NCBI GenBank assembly: GCA_003116875.1
Contig: BCKT01000001.1
Location: 1,545,486-1,609,485, forward strand
Length of the DNA: 64,000 nt
Direction: 5' to 3'
Origin: Takashimella koratensis
Lineage: Eukaryota; Basidiomycota; Tremellomycetes; Trichosporonales; Tetragoniomycetaceae
Shown: one piece after another, positions 26,101 through 38,300 of the stretch
Layout of the letters: every line of letters begins with the position of its first letter
Position numbering within the stretch: the first letter of the stretch is position 1
The notes under the pieces: model-generated
Told to the model about the DNA's origin: nothing
The model's database searches: none
The model's input: the letters and a program-made list of their open reading frames with translations, nothing else
Translations under genes and position numbers: made by a program

Positions 26101-28828
26101 CGACGAGCGCTTGAATGTGTTGGCCGCGAGATCGCGAAGCCCAAACGAGGATCCAAATTTAGATGTGGTGGAGTGTGCGCCAGGTGAAGGAGATCGTTCG
26201 AGTTCGGAAAGAGTGTCGTAGGATGAGAAGGTCTTGATTCGGAGCTCGACAGTGATGAGTAGCCACTCGGGGCGACTCTCGCCGGTGATGACGTTCGCGT
26301 TCCCGCCGTTTTCCTCGCTGGAAGCTGCGGTTGCAGAGGACTGGTTGAGACGAACGAGAGCAAATGATGGCCACTGGGACGCTGTCGAGTCCACTTGTCC
26401 ATCCTCAGTGAACGCGAGGAAACTGTCATCGATCACCGTCGCGGTCTCCGAAACAACCGCCAGCCCCGGGTACTTGTTCAACTTGAGTACTGGTACCGTC
26501 GCCTTGGGTGGAGTAACTGGGGCTCTCACCGTTGAAGCCTTCGCCTCAGTCTTCTTCGGGTCGAACTGCAGGGTGAGATCCGCATAGTCTGCAGGTGTCT
26601 CGCTGAACCCAAGTTTCTCAAAGTCCGCCCAGCCTGGTCCTGAGGATGGAGTAGGGTCCGTAGTCGTTCGGAGATGATTCAGGGACGCGCGTTTACCCAG
26701 GACAGAGACCTTGGCGAGCGACGAAGACGACGACTCTTCAGCAAGGGGTTCGAGAGTCGCTTTGACCGGACTGGTCCCTGAAAGCTCGAGGCCGCCGCTC
26801 CCGCTCCGTGTCAGCTCGCCGTAGGACCTTGACCGACGTCGAGTGTGTCGACGCGTGAATGCTTGATTCTGGACAGACGATGCCAAGTCGAGATCGTGAG
26901 ATGCAAATGATCTTGCGAGCTCAGAAGTGACCAAGTCCGAAGCAAGCGCTGTGTCCGATGTGTCGCGGAGGTACAATCTCGATTCGTCGTCGAGCAATTC
27001 CAAGCCGTTAGAGTCTTTGCCAACTGCCCCACGCAGAGCTGCCCACTGGTCGACTTCGCCTTCGATCTCGCACGTCGTCGCTCCCTCGACCAGCTGGAAA
27101 GGGGAGAGTGAGAGGGTGGTGATGTCCTTGGCTGACCCGAGGACGACGTGGAGCGTTCTGCGGGAGAAAGAGGAAGGTGGAGGAAGAGGAAGATGATCCG
27201 ACGAGGCAGACGAGACGCCGAATGGGTACTTGTCCACCATCTGTTGCAATCGAAGCGGGATACGCTGAAGAGTTGACTGCCACCTGTATCCCAATAGCTG
27301 TTTAGCATACGTCTCCTTTCGTAGCTATCAGACTTACCTGATGCGAGCGTAGAACAAATGTTCCAGTCTCTTTCCTGCAAGTTTCCACCCATCGTACAGA
27401 TCCTGCCAACACAATACTGGCGCCGACGCTGCTTTACCAAGCAGCCACCAGCCAAGCAAATGACACACCTTGCCAGCGCTCATCAAGTTCACGTCCGCGT
27501 GCAAGGCGATGGCCGCAACCACATCGAGGACCTGGTTCAACAGGCTCGCTGCCTCGGGCTGGATCGTGGAGACGAAGAGCTCGGCGTACGCATCGAGCGG
27601 ATACGACCTCGCGTGCTCGGCTTTGACAAATGAGACGTAATTATCCAAGTCACCGATGACCCACGCTGCCGAGATAGGCGAGGTGGGCTCGCTGAATGGC
27701 GGGTTGGAAGTGGGCCGAGCGGGTGCGGGGTCGATACGGCGAACAATCCACTTGAATGCCTCTGCGAGGTCAACAGGCGACGCGTCCTTGGCAGCAGCGA
27801 CGAATCGGGAGTTCCAGTCGCTCGTCGAGGCCGTGAGTGTGACCGAGGGGAACGAGGTTGAGAGCGTTGGTCGGATGGTCAGGGAGAATAGGGTTAGGAC
27901 GTAGCGCTGAATATCCAGGTCCGCCTGCGTACGGCGGGGTAACATGATCCCGATGGTGTCTCCGCCTGCGCATAAGGTTGGGGGACGGGGACGGGGTCGA
28001 GGGGACGGGCACGGGCACGTCGAACAAAGGAGAGGTGAAATGTGGTGGGGACATGAGTAGGGCGATAGTAGGAGGTAGTGAAGAGGTCCAAGCGTTAGTG
28101 CAGTCCAATAATGTTGTGTGACATGGATTTTTTTCGTCGTCGAGGAGGAGGGATATGAAAAGTACGATGGACTCACCTTGTTGGCTCAACTCTTCGCCTA
28201 AGACCTGAATGCCCCTGCTTGCCTCTGCGACGGTAAACCTCTGCGCTCCTAGCTCTTTCCGCTCATTGTCGCCGAGTCTCGGCGTCCTTCCTACGTTCTC
28301 GAGACCAAGGACCTCGGCGCCAACTCTATCCCCTGCTCCATCTTCAGCCGCATCTGCATCGCCCGTTACGTTGGCGTCTGTGGGCTGAGCCGGCGCACGG
28401 GCCTCGAACGCGAACCGATCAAGGGGCTGGAACGGTTTGACCCGGGATGTTGGGGCAGCTGCGGCACGTTTGGAGGATCTGCGAATGGGCGCGTATTCGA
28501 TGCTGGATCGCTTGTTGGCGACTTCGGTAGAGTATCGAGGAGCTGCGCGTTTCTGACGAAGAGAGAGGAAACGAGTGGTTGAGCCGCCTGCTCGGGGTGG
28601 GCTCGGCTGGGTCGTCGAGGCTGGAGCAGGTGGGTTGCTAGGTTGAGCGGGAGCGGAAGGGGCGGTGGATGAGGTCGGCGGAGCAGAGTCAGGCGGGTCG
28701 GTGGTGGTGGTGGTGGTGGTGGTGGTGGCGGTGGTAGTGGTTGACGGAAGAGGTTGGGACTGCTTAGGTGGAGACTGGGTGACCCGGCGTGAGTTTTTCT
28801 TGGAGAAGAAGGAGAAGATGGAGACCAT
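20174..28828 (-). CDS. IPK1: Msb1/Mug8-like region joined to inositol-pentakisphosphate 2-kinase (IPK1), with a giant acidic tail
   Basis: Five exons (28828-28177, 27965-27338, 27283-25249, 24933-24661, 24586-20174) give 2666 residues. Residues 1-220 are disordered with a poly-Thr run. About 220-800 resemble the fungal Msb1/Mug8 (RhoGAP-like fold) morphogenesis family: helical AFKWIVRRID and LLGWWLLGKA runs in exon 2, and a WPSFALVRL-type segment in exon 3. About 950-1374 is IPK1, which phosphorylates the 2-position of InsP5 to make InsP6: EGGLHVVFAYTG, RVLRFIK, FEIKPKWGFLP, CRFCMHQH, YCPLDLYSG, KDCSVFV and DLDLKP. Exon 3 is one open frame from the Msb1-like part into IPK1, so a fusion is the direct reading. 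About 1375-2666 is Glu/Pro/Val-rich and acidic, with two Ala-rich hydrophobic stretches near 1410 and 1600. A separate internal promoter for IPK1 cannot be excluded. Confidence 0.8.
25041..25060 (+). repeat. Homopolymer G20 tract inside an intron of the IPK1 gene
   Basis: Twenty consecutive G on the + strand (C in the transcript), within the 315-nt intron 25248-24934, which is the longest intron of this gene. Such a tract can vary in length by slippage or through sequencing. Confidence 0.85.
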
Positions 28829-29133
28829 GGTGAGGATGATGGTGGAGAAGGAGAGGGAGGATGACGAGATGGATACGATGCGATGATATGGTCAAGTGTC
28901 TATGCGGTCGTGACTGTCGTGAGAGGGAGTGAGGTGGAGAGGGAGAGGGAGGGGAGAGAGATGGAGGGAGGAGTCAAGACAGACCTGGAATGCGATTCAA
29001 AGGAGAGCGCTCAGACCTCGCTCGAATTCAACTCTTGTCGTCACGTGACACCTTCACCCAGGGCACCCAGGGCGCAGGGCGCGAACAAGGGGCAAAGGAA
29101 GGGGCGTAGCCAATCTGAAACGCCAAACACACA

Positions 29134-29166
<33 letters not shown>

Positions 29167-29497
29167 GCCCAGGGATCACCCCAGCTCCATCTGGGCATAC
29201 AGCCTATGGCCCATTCCTCATTCATCTATCCTCTGACGGTATATCCCACTCTCATTGCATGCTATCATCCAGTTCGAACAAGAAACTCACTCGCAGACGT
29301 ATTCGATACGTAAAAGATAGGTAAAAGACCATGATATGAAAGAAAATGTAACCAAAATATTGATCCAATCAACCTCGTTCCTCGACTCCTCTGTTTTACT
29401 GTCTTTTCGTCTCTCTTCCCGTGATCGATATGCTTATATGCTCTCAACAATCGCCTCATGTCCTGCTGCCCATCACGATCACCCCATGTACTGCTCG
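28829..29497. other. Spacer between two leftward genes, with a CA dinucleotide repeat
   Basis: 669 bases holding the promoter of the Msb1-IPK1 gene and the 3' flank of the GT90 gene. A (CA)n microsatellite with one interruption lies at about 29126-29166. No gene is supported. Confidence 0.55.
29126..29166 (+). repeat. (CA)n microsatellite
   Basis: About twenty CA units, interrupted once by T. It is a simple repeat in intergenic DNA. Confidence 0.85.
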
Positions 29498-32400
29498 TCA
29501 CTCATCATCTCCCACTTCTTCCTCTTCATGCAATATCACCTGCCCTACCCCAGCTCCATCTTCGTCATCCTTCAACCGACTCTTTCCCCCAACGACCTCC
29601 TCCATGACGCCCTCATCCCGCTTCGCGAGCTCGACTACGCCCTCGTCCTCAGGGTCCACAACCAGCGGGTCTTGCGCGCCGCCGTCCCCGCTCAAGCCGG
29701 ACAACAAGCCCCCGCCGGCTGATTCCCGGTTCACAAGTTCGGGAATGCTCTCACCCGCGTCGGTCGCGTTTTTCGTGGACGAGTTGCGGGTATCGCCAAA
29801 CAGCTCGTCCTCAATATCGTAGACGTCATCTTCGTAATAAAAGTCCTATCATCGTGGATCAGACTGGCTCCTATTACTTTGACTCCAAAGCCTTGACTCA
29901 CCATGTCCACTCCTTCCTCTGCTGCCAAGCGCTATCACAAAATCAGCATACCGTACTTACTCTCACATGTGCTTCATCTCCAACCGTCGACCCAACTCAC
30001 CGCATACTCAAGGAAGAGACGCATCATATACGCTTGCAGATCCTCCATCCTAAACATGCGTTGAACAAAACACTGTCCGTTCCTCCCGAGCGCTTTGGCC
30101 GTCTCGTCAAACCCGAGGTCTGGGTGAGACGGCGACCCAGTGAAAAACGCCATGATATCTGTCAAATCTGAAAAATCCAATTTGGCTGGGACGTAGTGAA
30201 ACCAAGGGATGAGATGGGGTTGGAACCATTCGGTGAAGATGCCGGTTTTGATGACTACCGAGGAGGTACTCATCAATCGTCGGAATCGACCACTGTACGG
30301 ATGTCAGCTAATCCAACGTCTAGCCCTTCTCTGTGTCGAACGCCGACCAGATCCTATCCCTTTAAGAAGCAATTGCCGCTCCAAAATGCAACGATCACCA
30401 CTCACCTCCATCCGTTCCCATCGATATCAAGCAAGAATTTGTGGTTGTTGAGCTTCCCCGACGGCTGGTACCCCGCCCAATCGATCTCTCGTCTAATCCC
30501 ACCGAATTTAATCAGCTCTTTACTCAACTCATATCCACCTTAACCAGCGCTGACTCACCTGAGATCATCACAAGTCCCATCTTCTTCCGAACATTGGATC
30601 GGTTCTCCTGCCAACTTCATATCAAAGAAATACTCATGGGCATCTTTGACCGTGGTTCGCTCCGTCTTAAACCTGAGTGGGGCATTCACTCGATACCTAT
30701 GATGTGCCGCTTCTTCCGCCTCCAGTTGATCGTAGAGTTCTCGCTCTCCTGGGTCGCCTAGGTCTTGCCCAAAGTCGGGAACAAGGAAAGAGGTCGGGGA
30801 CGTGGATTGGTTGTTTGAGAATGTGTGAAGTCGGATACGGTGGGATTGACGCCATGGTAGGTCTTTGGTCATTACAGAGATACCCGTAGGACTGCCGCGC
30901 TATTCTGTGTCAACTAGGTACGGAGACAAATGGTCTTTGAAAACCTACCCAAGCAAGCTTGGAGCTCTTCTTGTCCTCCCATTTGATATCGTAGCCTGGG
31001 TTCTGGCCAAACTGGTCCAGCGGTGTGATTAAGATATCCGAGCTGGTGATGTTAGCTGAAGCATGGGTACCCCACGAAGACTATCCTGGATAGTTCAACA
31101 CTAACTTGATGGATGTTTTGGCGAGGCTGAACAAGGGAAGGAGCTGGGTGTGAGGTCGAGGATGCGAGTCGGGGTCATGTGGTTCAATCGTGAGACCATG
31201 CAGAGGAATGAGGTATGGATCTGTTTTGCGTCAACACTAGCTCCCCTCCCTATCCCACGCTCATGCTATCACGACGGCTGATCACTCACTTTGACAGAAG
31301 TCGCCCGACTCTTGGCTGTCGTAGATGAACGACTTGCCTGTTTATCATTAGTGTCTGCTTCACGCGTCGAGCAGCTGAAAGCAGCAACTCACCGTCGTCG
31401 CCCTCATGAAGGTTCTCGTTGGTCCGGTAATTTGAAGTTGGCGAACAACTCCTTGACAGCCGAACGTGTGCGTCGTCAATCTCATCCAAATGTTCCGTAT
31501 CTATGTGAGCAACAATCACCAGTCAGTGAGTCTTCTCCACCAATCTTCTGCTGCCTTGACCCAAAAGCGCTGGATACAGCGAAGCAAGCGCTACTCACGT
31601 TCACCCCGGAGACCAAGATCGATAAGCGAGTGCCTTCTCGCCCAAGAGAGGTAGATCTGAGGCTGGTCAAAGATGGAGAAAGTCGCGCGCATATCGGGCA
31701 GTATGTGTGCGAACGAGTGGATGAGGCTGGGATTGGCTTTAGCTAACTGATCACCTGTGTAAAATTTGTCATAACTCCGCACTCACGATGCTGCGTCTAG
31801 CGCTCTTGGCCACGTCCCACCCCACTTGAGTCCACCTTCGTCCAAGATCTAAACCCAGAAGTTTACCCATCTCGTCAGCGTCTTCCTAATCAAACCCACC
31901 ATGACCACCAGTCCCAACTCACCTCAATCAAGACCTCTTTATCCTCTACCACGATGGTGAACGTCTCATTCATCTCCTCCACCCAATCCATCCTCTTCTG
32001 CATTTCCTTCTTCGGCAATGCCCAGAACGGTGCTAGGTCGAGGTTGATCCTATCGTATTCGTCGGGTAGTACCAAACTGTTATTCATTGCGAATTCCCAC
32101 CATATATCGAAACCCTTGGGCGGGCGACGGCCGTATCGCCGCATGTACTCGCGGACAGCCTCGCCTAGGGAGCGGGATTGGCGGGATAGGAGCTCTTCCC
32201 ATCTCTTTTCGCCGAGAGAGAGGAGGTGTGGGATCGGGTGCGGCGACAAGGGGGCGTTGGTCACGAGCAAGTGCCCTGTCGGGGAGTAGAGGTGGTGAGT
32301 GTGTTGGTGTGCGTGTGCGTGGAGATTTGCAGTCGACCCAGTGGTGTAGTTTGCAGAAGCAGGAGCGTACGTAGCTCGAAGGCGAGCAAGGTCGCGGCGG

Positions 32401-33017
32401 TATGCTTCGACAGGTGAGACGAATCGACATAACCCGTCGTTCTCATCATCCTCATTCGAGACTGCACTCTTCCCTCCCGCGGCAGCTGCGACCCAGCCCA
32501 GCCCGGACCCAATCCGACGTCCAAGCTTGTCTATCCGCTTGAACGTGACTGTTGGCCGTCGGAGAAGAGCTGTCCTCACTACGACCGTGAGCAAGAGCGA
32601 TATCGCAATCAAGTAAATCACTCGACGTGGGGACGAGCACACCCGTGGTAAGCCCGGACCGATCCCGAATCGTCCATTGTTGCTCCCGCTTCCACCACCG
32701 CTACCGTTCCCGCTCCCCCACCAAGCTTTTCGGCGCCGCGGCGGGCTGGTGAGGTTGAATGGCTGCGGGGGAGGCGGCCGGAGATGGGGCGATAGCGGCT
32801 CGAGCTTGCGCCGGATCGGACTCGTCGGTGACTCGGGGTACTCGTTGTCGGCCGGGCGTGTAAGGGAGCGCGCAGCAGAGTGGGGAGAGCGGTGGGAAGG
32901 CTGAGGAGAGGAGGAACGGAAGTAGCTGTTTCGTGAAGGGTAGTCGAGACGCTGTGGGGTGGTCGGGGGAGTCCCGACGGAGGTGTATGGCGTTCGAGGT
33001 TGAACGGGGCTCTGCAT
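29498..33017 (-). CDS. CAP10-type glycosyltransferase, family GT90
   Basis: Golgi type II membrane protein of the CAP10/GT90 family, whose studied fungal members add xylose or build capsule and wall glycans. Twelve exons (33017-31923, 31848-31787, 31726-31599, 31500-31393, 31337-31290, 31220-31106, 31042-30949, 30899-30559, 30492-30406, 30292-30001, 29931-29902, 29845-29498) give 915 residues. A Ser/Pro-rich cytoplasmic tail of about 130 residues precedes one membrane segment (about 133-152, VIYLIAISLLLTVVV). The luminal part carries family signatures: PPKGFDIWWEFA, INLDLAPFWALP, LPDMRATFSIFDQPQ, NPYLIPLHGLTIEP, WRGSPTG and HKFLLDIDGNGWSGRF. The start MQSPVQ is preferred over an in-frame ATG 34 codons upstream because membrane topology is the same and the leader is otherwise low-complexity. 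The acceptor of exon 3 was chosen among three candidates because only it keeps frame. The exact sugar donor is unknown. Confidence 0.87.
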
Positions 33018-34290
33018 CGTGTCGGTGTTGGTGGGGGGTAGGGGGAAGGCACAAGGTGTGAAGGGGAGGGGGAATGTCGAGGAAGTGGACGGGGGTAGAT
33101 AGAGGAAGAGGAGAAGCAAGAAAGCGAGAAGAAGGGAGGGTGAAAGGGGTCGTTAGATTTTAGGAGATGAATACAGGTCAAGTCTGCGTATGAGCTAGGT
33201 CGTCGTTGTTGCACACAAGGCAAAGCGAAGCTGGTCACCGCGTGGTGGAATCGTGGTGGAGCTCCTGATGAAGAGAGATGTGACCTCGCGGCGCAGTCGC
33301 GTGGGCTCCTCGATGCGGTGTTGAAACTGTTCTTGTAGATGTGCGTGTCGCGCGTGAATCAAAGCGGGCGTCTAGTTGAAAAGTGTGGACGACGAGACGG
33401 GTCAAGACCAGCACGGCGCGGTCATTGACGGGTCATGATGGGTAGAGGTGGTAGTCGAGTGTTTGTCGTGTCGAGGACCGCTGGTCGAGGGTCGAGGGTC
33501 GGGGGTCGCGAAGTGAGTCTTGGAGCTTGGAGCTTGGGGCTCGGAGGAGAGATCGCTAGTAACCGAAAGGACGGTGCTGCGGCCAGGGTTGTGCGGGGGA
33601 TGGGATCTGGGTCTCTATAATCTCAATTCTCAACCAAATCCGATGTCGAGAAGAGGAAACGAGGTGGAGGCGATGAAGTGCTGTTAAACAGACGGAGGAC
33701 TAACAGACAGACACGTAGAGATGAGAAGAGACAAGGACAGAGAAACGAAACGAGACGAGACGAGGTGCACCATCCGTTGGAATGATTCAGGGCAAAAACT
33801 TGTCCCACGTGAGAGTCGCGTGGGTTCAACCGCGTTAAACTCAGTCAAGCTTGTCCCCCCCCCTCTCCCGTCCCAGCAGTCTGGTACTTTAACAACTTCC
33901 AAACGACACACGGACTGACAGATGATTTTGGGTGATATCAAGAGAATCTGATAGTCTCTACTTCCTTAGAGAGCCACCAGACCACCCATGTGGTGGGAAA
34001 AGGCCGGTGGGATGGCTGAGCCGGCTGAGACAGCTGAGACTGCTGAGACATTGGCTTCCCGCTGAACGACGTGTCCAAACGCTCGGGTGCCTGGGTGTTT
34101 GCAAGTTGACTTTTTCGGCTCACCGTATCGTACAAGTATACAAGGACCGTGTCGTCGGAAGAGAAGCTTAAAGAGGTAGGAGTGGTGATCTTGTCGTGCC
34201 AAGTACATGGGGCGTAGACGTCGGGACACTCCAGGCCGACTCGATAGAAGAAGGATCCGTCTCAGGTACTAACATCCAGGACGAGGCGCT

Positions 34291-34322
<32 letters not shown>

Positions 34323-34325
34323 AGG
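34291..34325 (+). repeat. GAGGGT hexamer minisatellite
   Basis: About six head-to-tail copies of a GAGGGT unit. The unit differs from common telomeric repeats and lies mid-window, so I read it as a simple repeat. Confidence 0.75.
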
Positions 34326-35394
34326 AAGGAGTCAAAGGCGGTGTGAGAATGAAAAGACAGAGTGGACGGAGGAACACCGTGGATAAAAGAGTAGCAGGTG
34401 TTGCAGAAGGCGTGATTGTGTCCATGCTGCTGTTGGGATAGACCTAAAATGTACAGGTCTACTCCTCGCTTGCAACTCTTGGCTGGTTAAAAGACAAATG
34501 GCGACTTCAACCAGAAACGCGAAACGCGTACAGTAGGACTACACCTCCTTGTCGTGTCCACCATCCGCGGCCCAAACAAGCGATCGAGAACACCCTTCCT
34601 AACGCCCATCACACCTCGTCACGTCTCACCTCGTCTCACCTTGTCGGCATTTACCTCCCGCACTGTTATCCCGCACCCACTCCTCACACACACGCGCTGA
34701 AACCACGACGTATCCGCGCTGTAGCCTATCAGGCTCACTTTAATTGGTGAGACGCAATACCGAGGTGTTCTGTACAGCGCAAAGAACGTGCTTCATGATT
34801 TGATTCGGTGTTCTAGAGGACAATTGGAAGAGACAAACGTTGTCCGTTTCCACATGGGTCAACAGCCACGACCTGACCGGACCGACGACGCACGCCCGGT
34901 GCCTTGCCTCGCGCCGTCTATCCCCTCTTCTACAACTCCACGGGGATACGAGGTACTCCCCCAGGCTCATAGACAGACGGTCAGATGTTACACTTACCAA
35001 GACGAACGAACGTGGTCGGAAGATTGATATAGCGCTTCGTTAAACGGCGCTAACGAGATTAATTACCTTCCTTCATTCACCCTTTCCTCTAATCTCGGCG
35101 ACTCGCTGAACCCTCTCAAAAAACTGTGTCGAGACCTCTCTGTCCCAATGAAGGTGACCGACCACTCCGTGCAGCGGACTGCGGGAGCTGGCCTTTGCCT
35201 CCTCGGCACACGCGGCACAGCTGATGGTGTAGGTCGTTGGGTGGAGAAACAATGGGCAAAGAGCGTTGTGATCAATCTGATCTGATCGAGATAGCGCCAG
35301 GGGCCGTGCCTGAATTCTACAGCATGTCGGCTTCGGCTTTGACGTTGATATCCGCAACCTCACACACCTTACCAGATTCCCCGTGATCACTGCT

Positions 35395-35436
35395 CACGAC
35401 CCACGACCCACGACCCACGACCCACGACCCACGACC
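35395..35436 (+). repeat. CACGACC heptamer repeat
   Basis: Six near-perfect head-to-tail copies of a 7-nt CACGACC unit, about 65 bases before the C81 run. Confidence 0.8.
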
Positions 35437-35498
35437 TACTCACGGCGGCCGCTGAGCTCGGCCCAAGCCTCATCCGGGCTATATCCTCCTTCTCTTCT

Positions 35499-35499
<1 letters not shown>

Positions 35500-35580
<81 letters not shown>
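35500..35580 (+). repeat. Uninterrupted run of 81 cytosines
   Basis: Every base from 35500 to 35580 is C. The run sits 185 bases upstream of the TATA box of the phosphoesterase gene. Its true length is uncertain, because such a run slips in replication and is hard to sequence. Confidence 0.9.
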
Positions 35581-35764
35581 ATCACGCACGTTTCCCCGAC
35601 CTTCTTGGCCTAGATCTATTCTTGTCCCTCGTCCTCGTCCTCGTCCTCGTCCGCATTCCCGGCCTCTCCCTCTGTCCGTCCTCTTGGCTGTTTCCGTTTG
35701 TTTACACTCCTGTCCCTCACCGCCCTCGAACCAGTCCACCTGTCCTCCCCTCCGCGGCTGTGGA

Positions 35765-35772
35765 TATATAAA
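35765..35772 (+). promoter_or_regulatory. TATA box of the metallophosphoesterase gene
   Basis: TATATAAA 62 bases before the ATG at 35834, in GC-rich surroundings. The spacing suits a short leader. Confidence 0.65.
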
Positions 35773-35833
35773 GCCTGCCAAGGCCCCCGCAGCCGTCGTC
35801 TTCTCCACCACTCCACCCTCCAACTCAGCCCTA

Positions 35834-38049
35834 ATGCTCGCTCCTCTCGTCCTCCTTGCTGGCGTCGTGGCCGCTGCCCCGCTGGCGAAGCGCGACTCGA
35901 CCCTCCTCGGTCTGTTGGGTGTCAAGAAGCGCCTGACGTTCAACTCTAACGGCACCTTCAAGGTGAGCGAGTCGAAACTAACTGCTGGCTACTGGTTGCT
36001 GGCGGGCTTCGTGAACATGATCAAACTCCTGCTGACACTGACCACAGGTTGTCAGCTTCTCCGACATGCACTTTGGCGAGCGTAACGGCGACGGAACTTG
36101 GGCATCTTGGGGTCCAGAGAACGTACCTACTCTTTCCTCCTTCCCTATCCCATGTGCCTACCTCACCTCCCCTACGTGCCCCAACACTTCGGGCTGTGGT
36201 TCACCAAGAGGACTCGGTTCGAACGCTGACTTGTAGACAGGACGCCAATACCCAGCGGGTGCATGGTGTGGTTTTAGATCAGGAGAAGCCGGACTACGTG
36301 TATGTTTTCCCTTTAGGAAGTGAAGAACTGAGATCGTGAATTAGAGCTGACGATGTTCGTCTTCACTGCCGGTAGCGTCTTCAACGGTGACATGATGACT
36401 GGTCAGTTAGACTCCTCTCCTTAACCTTTGTACCATCCCGAGATTTGTAGCAGTTGTGCTGACACCATCTATCTAGGCGAGAACGTCTTCGCCGACAACG
36501 CTACTGGCTACCTTGACCAGTGCTTTGCACCAACTGTCCAGCGCAAGATCCCCTTCAGCTGCACGCACGGTGAGTGGAGATCTCTTCATCGGCTGTGACT
36601 TCGGTCTGGAACGGGCAAAGCTGACGCCAACTGAGGCAACCACGACAACGCCGTATGTCCAGTCTTCCTGTTCCTGCATGCTTTCCTGAACTACCATACG
36701 GCCACGATCCACGCTGACCCCCTTCCCGCTTGCAGAACAACATCAACCATCAGAAAGAGATCGAGTACGAGCAGGCTCACTACAGTGACCTCTCTTACAC
36801 CCGTTCCGACGTTGGTCCCAAGCCCTACGGCAGTGGCAACTACTGTAAGCGTGGACCTTCTCACTTTCCCTTCCGCCGTTTCTTCCCATCCCATCATTGC
36901 CGAACTCGGTCTCTGCTCGCAAGACAGCTGACGCATGTTCCTTGCCATCGCTCAGGGGTCCCCGTGTACGCCAACGAGTTCGACTGGGCACCGGCCGTAA
37001 TCATGTGGTTCTTCGACTCGCGATCATTCGTCTCGGGAACCGGAAACGGTCCGGGTCCCGTCCCTGACGCTGCCAACTACTACTGGGTGGACGAGAACAC
37101 GGTCCCTGCCTATATCGAGGAACAGGCGTTGTTGATGCGTCTTGCTGTGAGTGGGAGCAGGAGGTAGTGGTTAGTCTAAAGGACTCCCGGCTGACTCTGT
37201 TTCTCAATCAGTGGGGATCGCTTCCTCCGTCCCTTGTCTTTGTCCACATCCCCGTAAGTCGCGCATTGTCTTTTCACGAGATGGTACGATGTTAGGGTTC
37301 GTCACTAACATGCCGGCAGTTTGAGCACTCTGATGAGCTCTCGACTCTGTAAGCTTTACCACCTTCATACAAAGCTTCGATTCCATCATATCCCTTGACT
37401 GATCTAAAACGCTCAGGCCGAGCCAGGGCGACCACGACGACGAGCCAGACCCGGCTACTCAGGGTTTCCTCAACAACACCTACACTGGCAAAGACCTCCC
37501 CAGTAAGCATTGTCTCTCCCTTTACCTCTTAGTTGCCATAACATCTAAGTAGAACGGCGTTGCGCTGATAAGATTATTCCCTTAGCGTTCAAGGCCATCT
37601 ACGACCTCTCCGAGGGGAAGAACAAGGTCCTCGCCATCACCTCGGGCCACGACCACGGCGAGTCTTGGTGTGCCCGATCCACCGTTTCCCAGGGTCTTTC
37701 CCTCTGGTAAGTCGCGAAATCTAGGTCGTAAACTCGGGACTAGAGGCCGGGGGAAAGCTGGAATGCTGACTTCTGTCTCAACTCAGCTTTGACGGTCACA
37801 GCGGTTACGGTGGATACGTCACTACTAACTCGGAGGTCCGTAACGCCCGTGTCTTCGAGCTCAGCCTTTCGGCGCTTCGCCAGACCTACCCTACCGTTGA
37901 CACTTGGAACTCTTGTACGTTCTCACCCCGACCCCCTCTCACAGAGGAAAAAGCAAGAAGATATCGGGCTGACGTACGGTACAGATGAGAACAAAACGAT
38001 CAACGACAAAGTCACGCTTGGCGTCAACTACATGAAGGAGTACAACTAA
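35834..38049 (+). CDS. Secreted calcineurin-like metallophosphoesterase (acid phosphatase type)
   Basis: Dinuclear-metal phosphohydrolase, predicted secreted. Fourteen small exons (35834-35962, 36048-36122, 36241-36299, 36376-36401, 36477-36569, 36636-36652, 36736-36844, 36956-37146, 37212-37253, 37320-37348, 37417-37502, 37586-37706, 37787-37914, 37985-38049) give 389 residues. The N-terminus MLAPLVLLAGVVAAAPLAKR is a signal peptide followed by a KR (Kex2-type) site. Metal-binding motifs are all present: D-x-H in SFSDMHFG (D49, H51), GD in FNGDMMTG (D93), GNHD (128-131) and GHDHGE (306-311). It resembles fungal PAP29/Dcr2-like phosphoesterases. N-x-S/T sites suggest glycosylation. The promoter has a TATA box and the C81 tract, so regulated expression (for example by phosphate) is possible but not shown. 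One exon is only 17 nt. Confidence 0.88.
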
Positions 38050-38300
38050 GCAGTTACCTGTTTCCCTCCACTCCACATCCCCCTCTTTGTGCATTGGTCA
38101 AACACCTCAACCTGCGCGTGAAAAGTAGATTTCGCCCCAATCCCACCTGAGAGTCTGGGAGCTCTACACTGTCTCATTCTATCTCCTCGCTAAGACTGCT
38201 GCTTAGTTAGTACCTTGGACAATGTCTCGTTTCCCCTTATTTCGGTAAAGTCAAGAGTACCAATATACGATGATGAATAGTATCCTCAAGCAATCTCTTT
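38050..38300. other. Short convergent 3' region
   Basis: 251 bases between the stops of the phosphoesterase and LAS1. It must hold both 3' ends. No other element is visible. Confidence 0.5.

Larger units (their letters stand above)
33018..35833. other. Long gene-poor region before the phosphoesterase gene
   Basis: 2.8 kb between divergent starts with no supported gene. It holds several simple repeats: GAGGGT units near 34291, CACGACC units near 35395 and an 81-nt C run at 35500. Short C-runs occur near 33857. Frames such as 33966-34229 and 34196-34441 have repeat-driven composition and no recognisable domain. Confidence 0.5.

Noticed and set aside
34291..34325. GAGGGT array considered as a telomere-like repeat
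   Set aside because: Only about six copies, the unit is not TTAGGG-like, and unique genes lie on both sides.
34196..34441. 81-codon + strand frame containing a (GE)n repeat, and the antisense SP-repeat frame 34168-34425
   Set aside because: Both are produced by the GAGGGT minisatellite.
35395..35436. CACGACC heptamers considered as a CRISPR-like array
   Set aside because: There are no spacers, and this is a eukaryotic genome. It is a plain tandem repeat.
36195..36225. GGTTCGAA-like string considered as a tRNA T-arm
   Set aside because: It lies in an intron of the phosphoesterase gene, and no matching acceptor, D or anticodon arms surround it. I found no convincing tRNA anywhere in the window.
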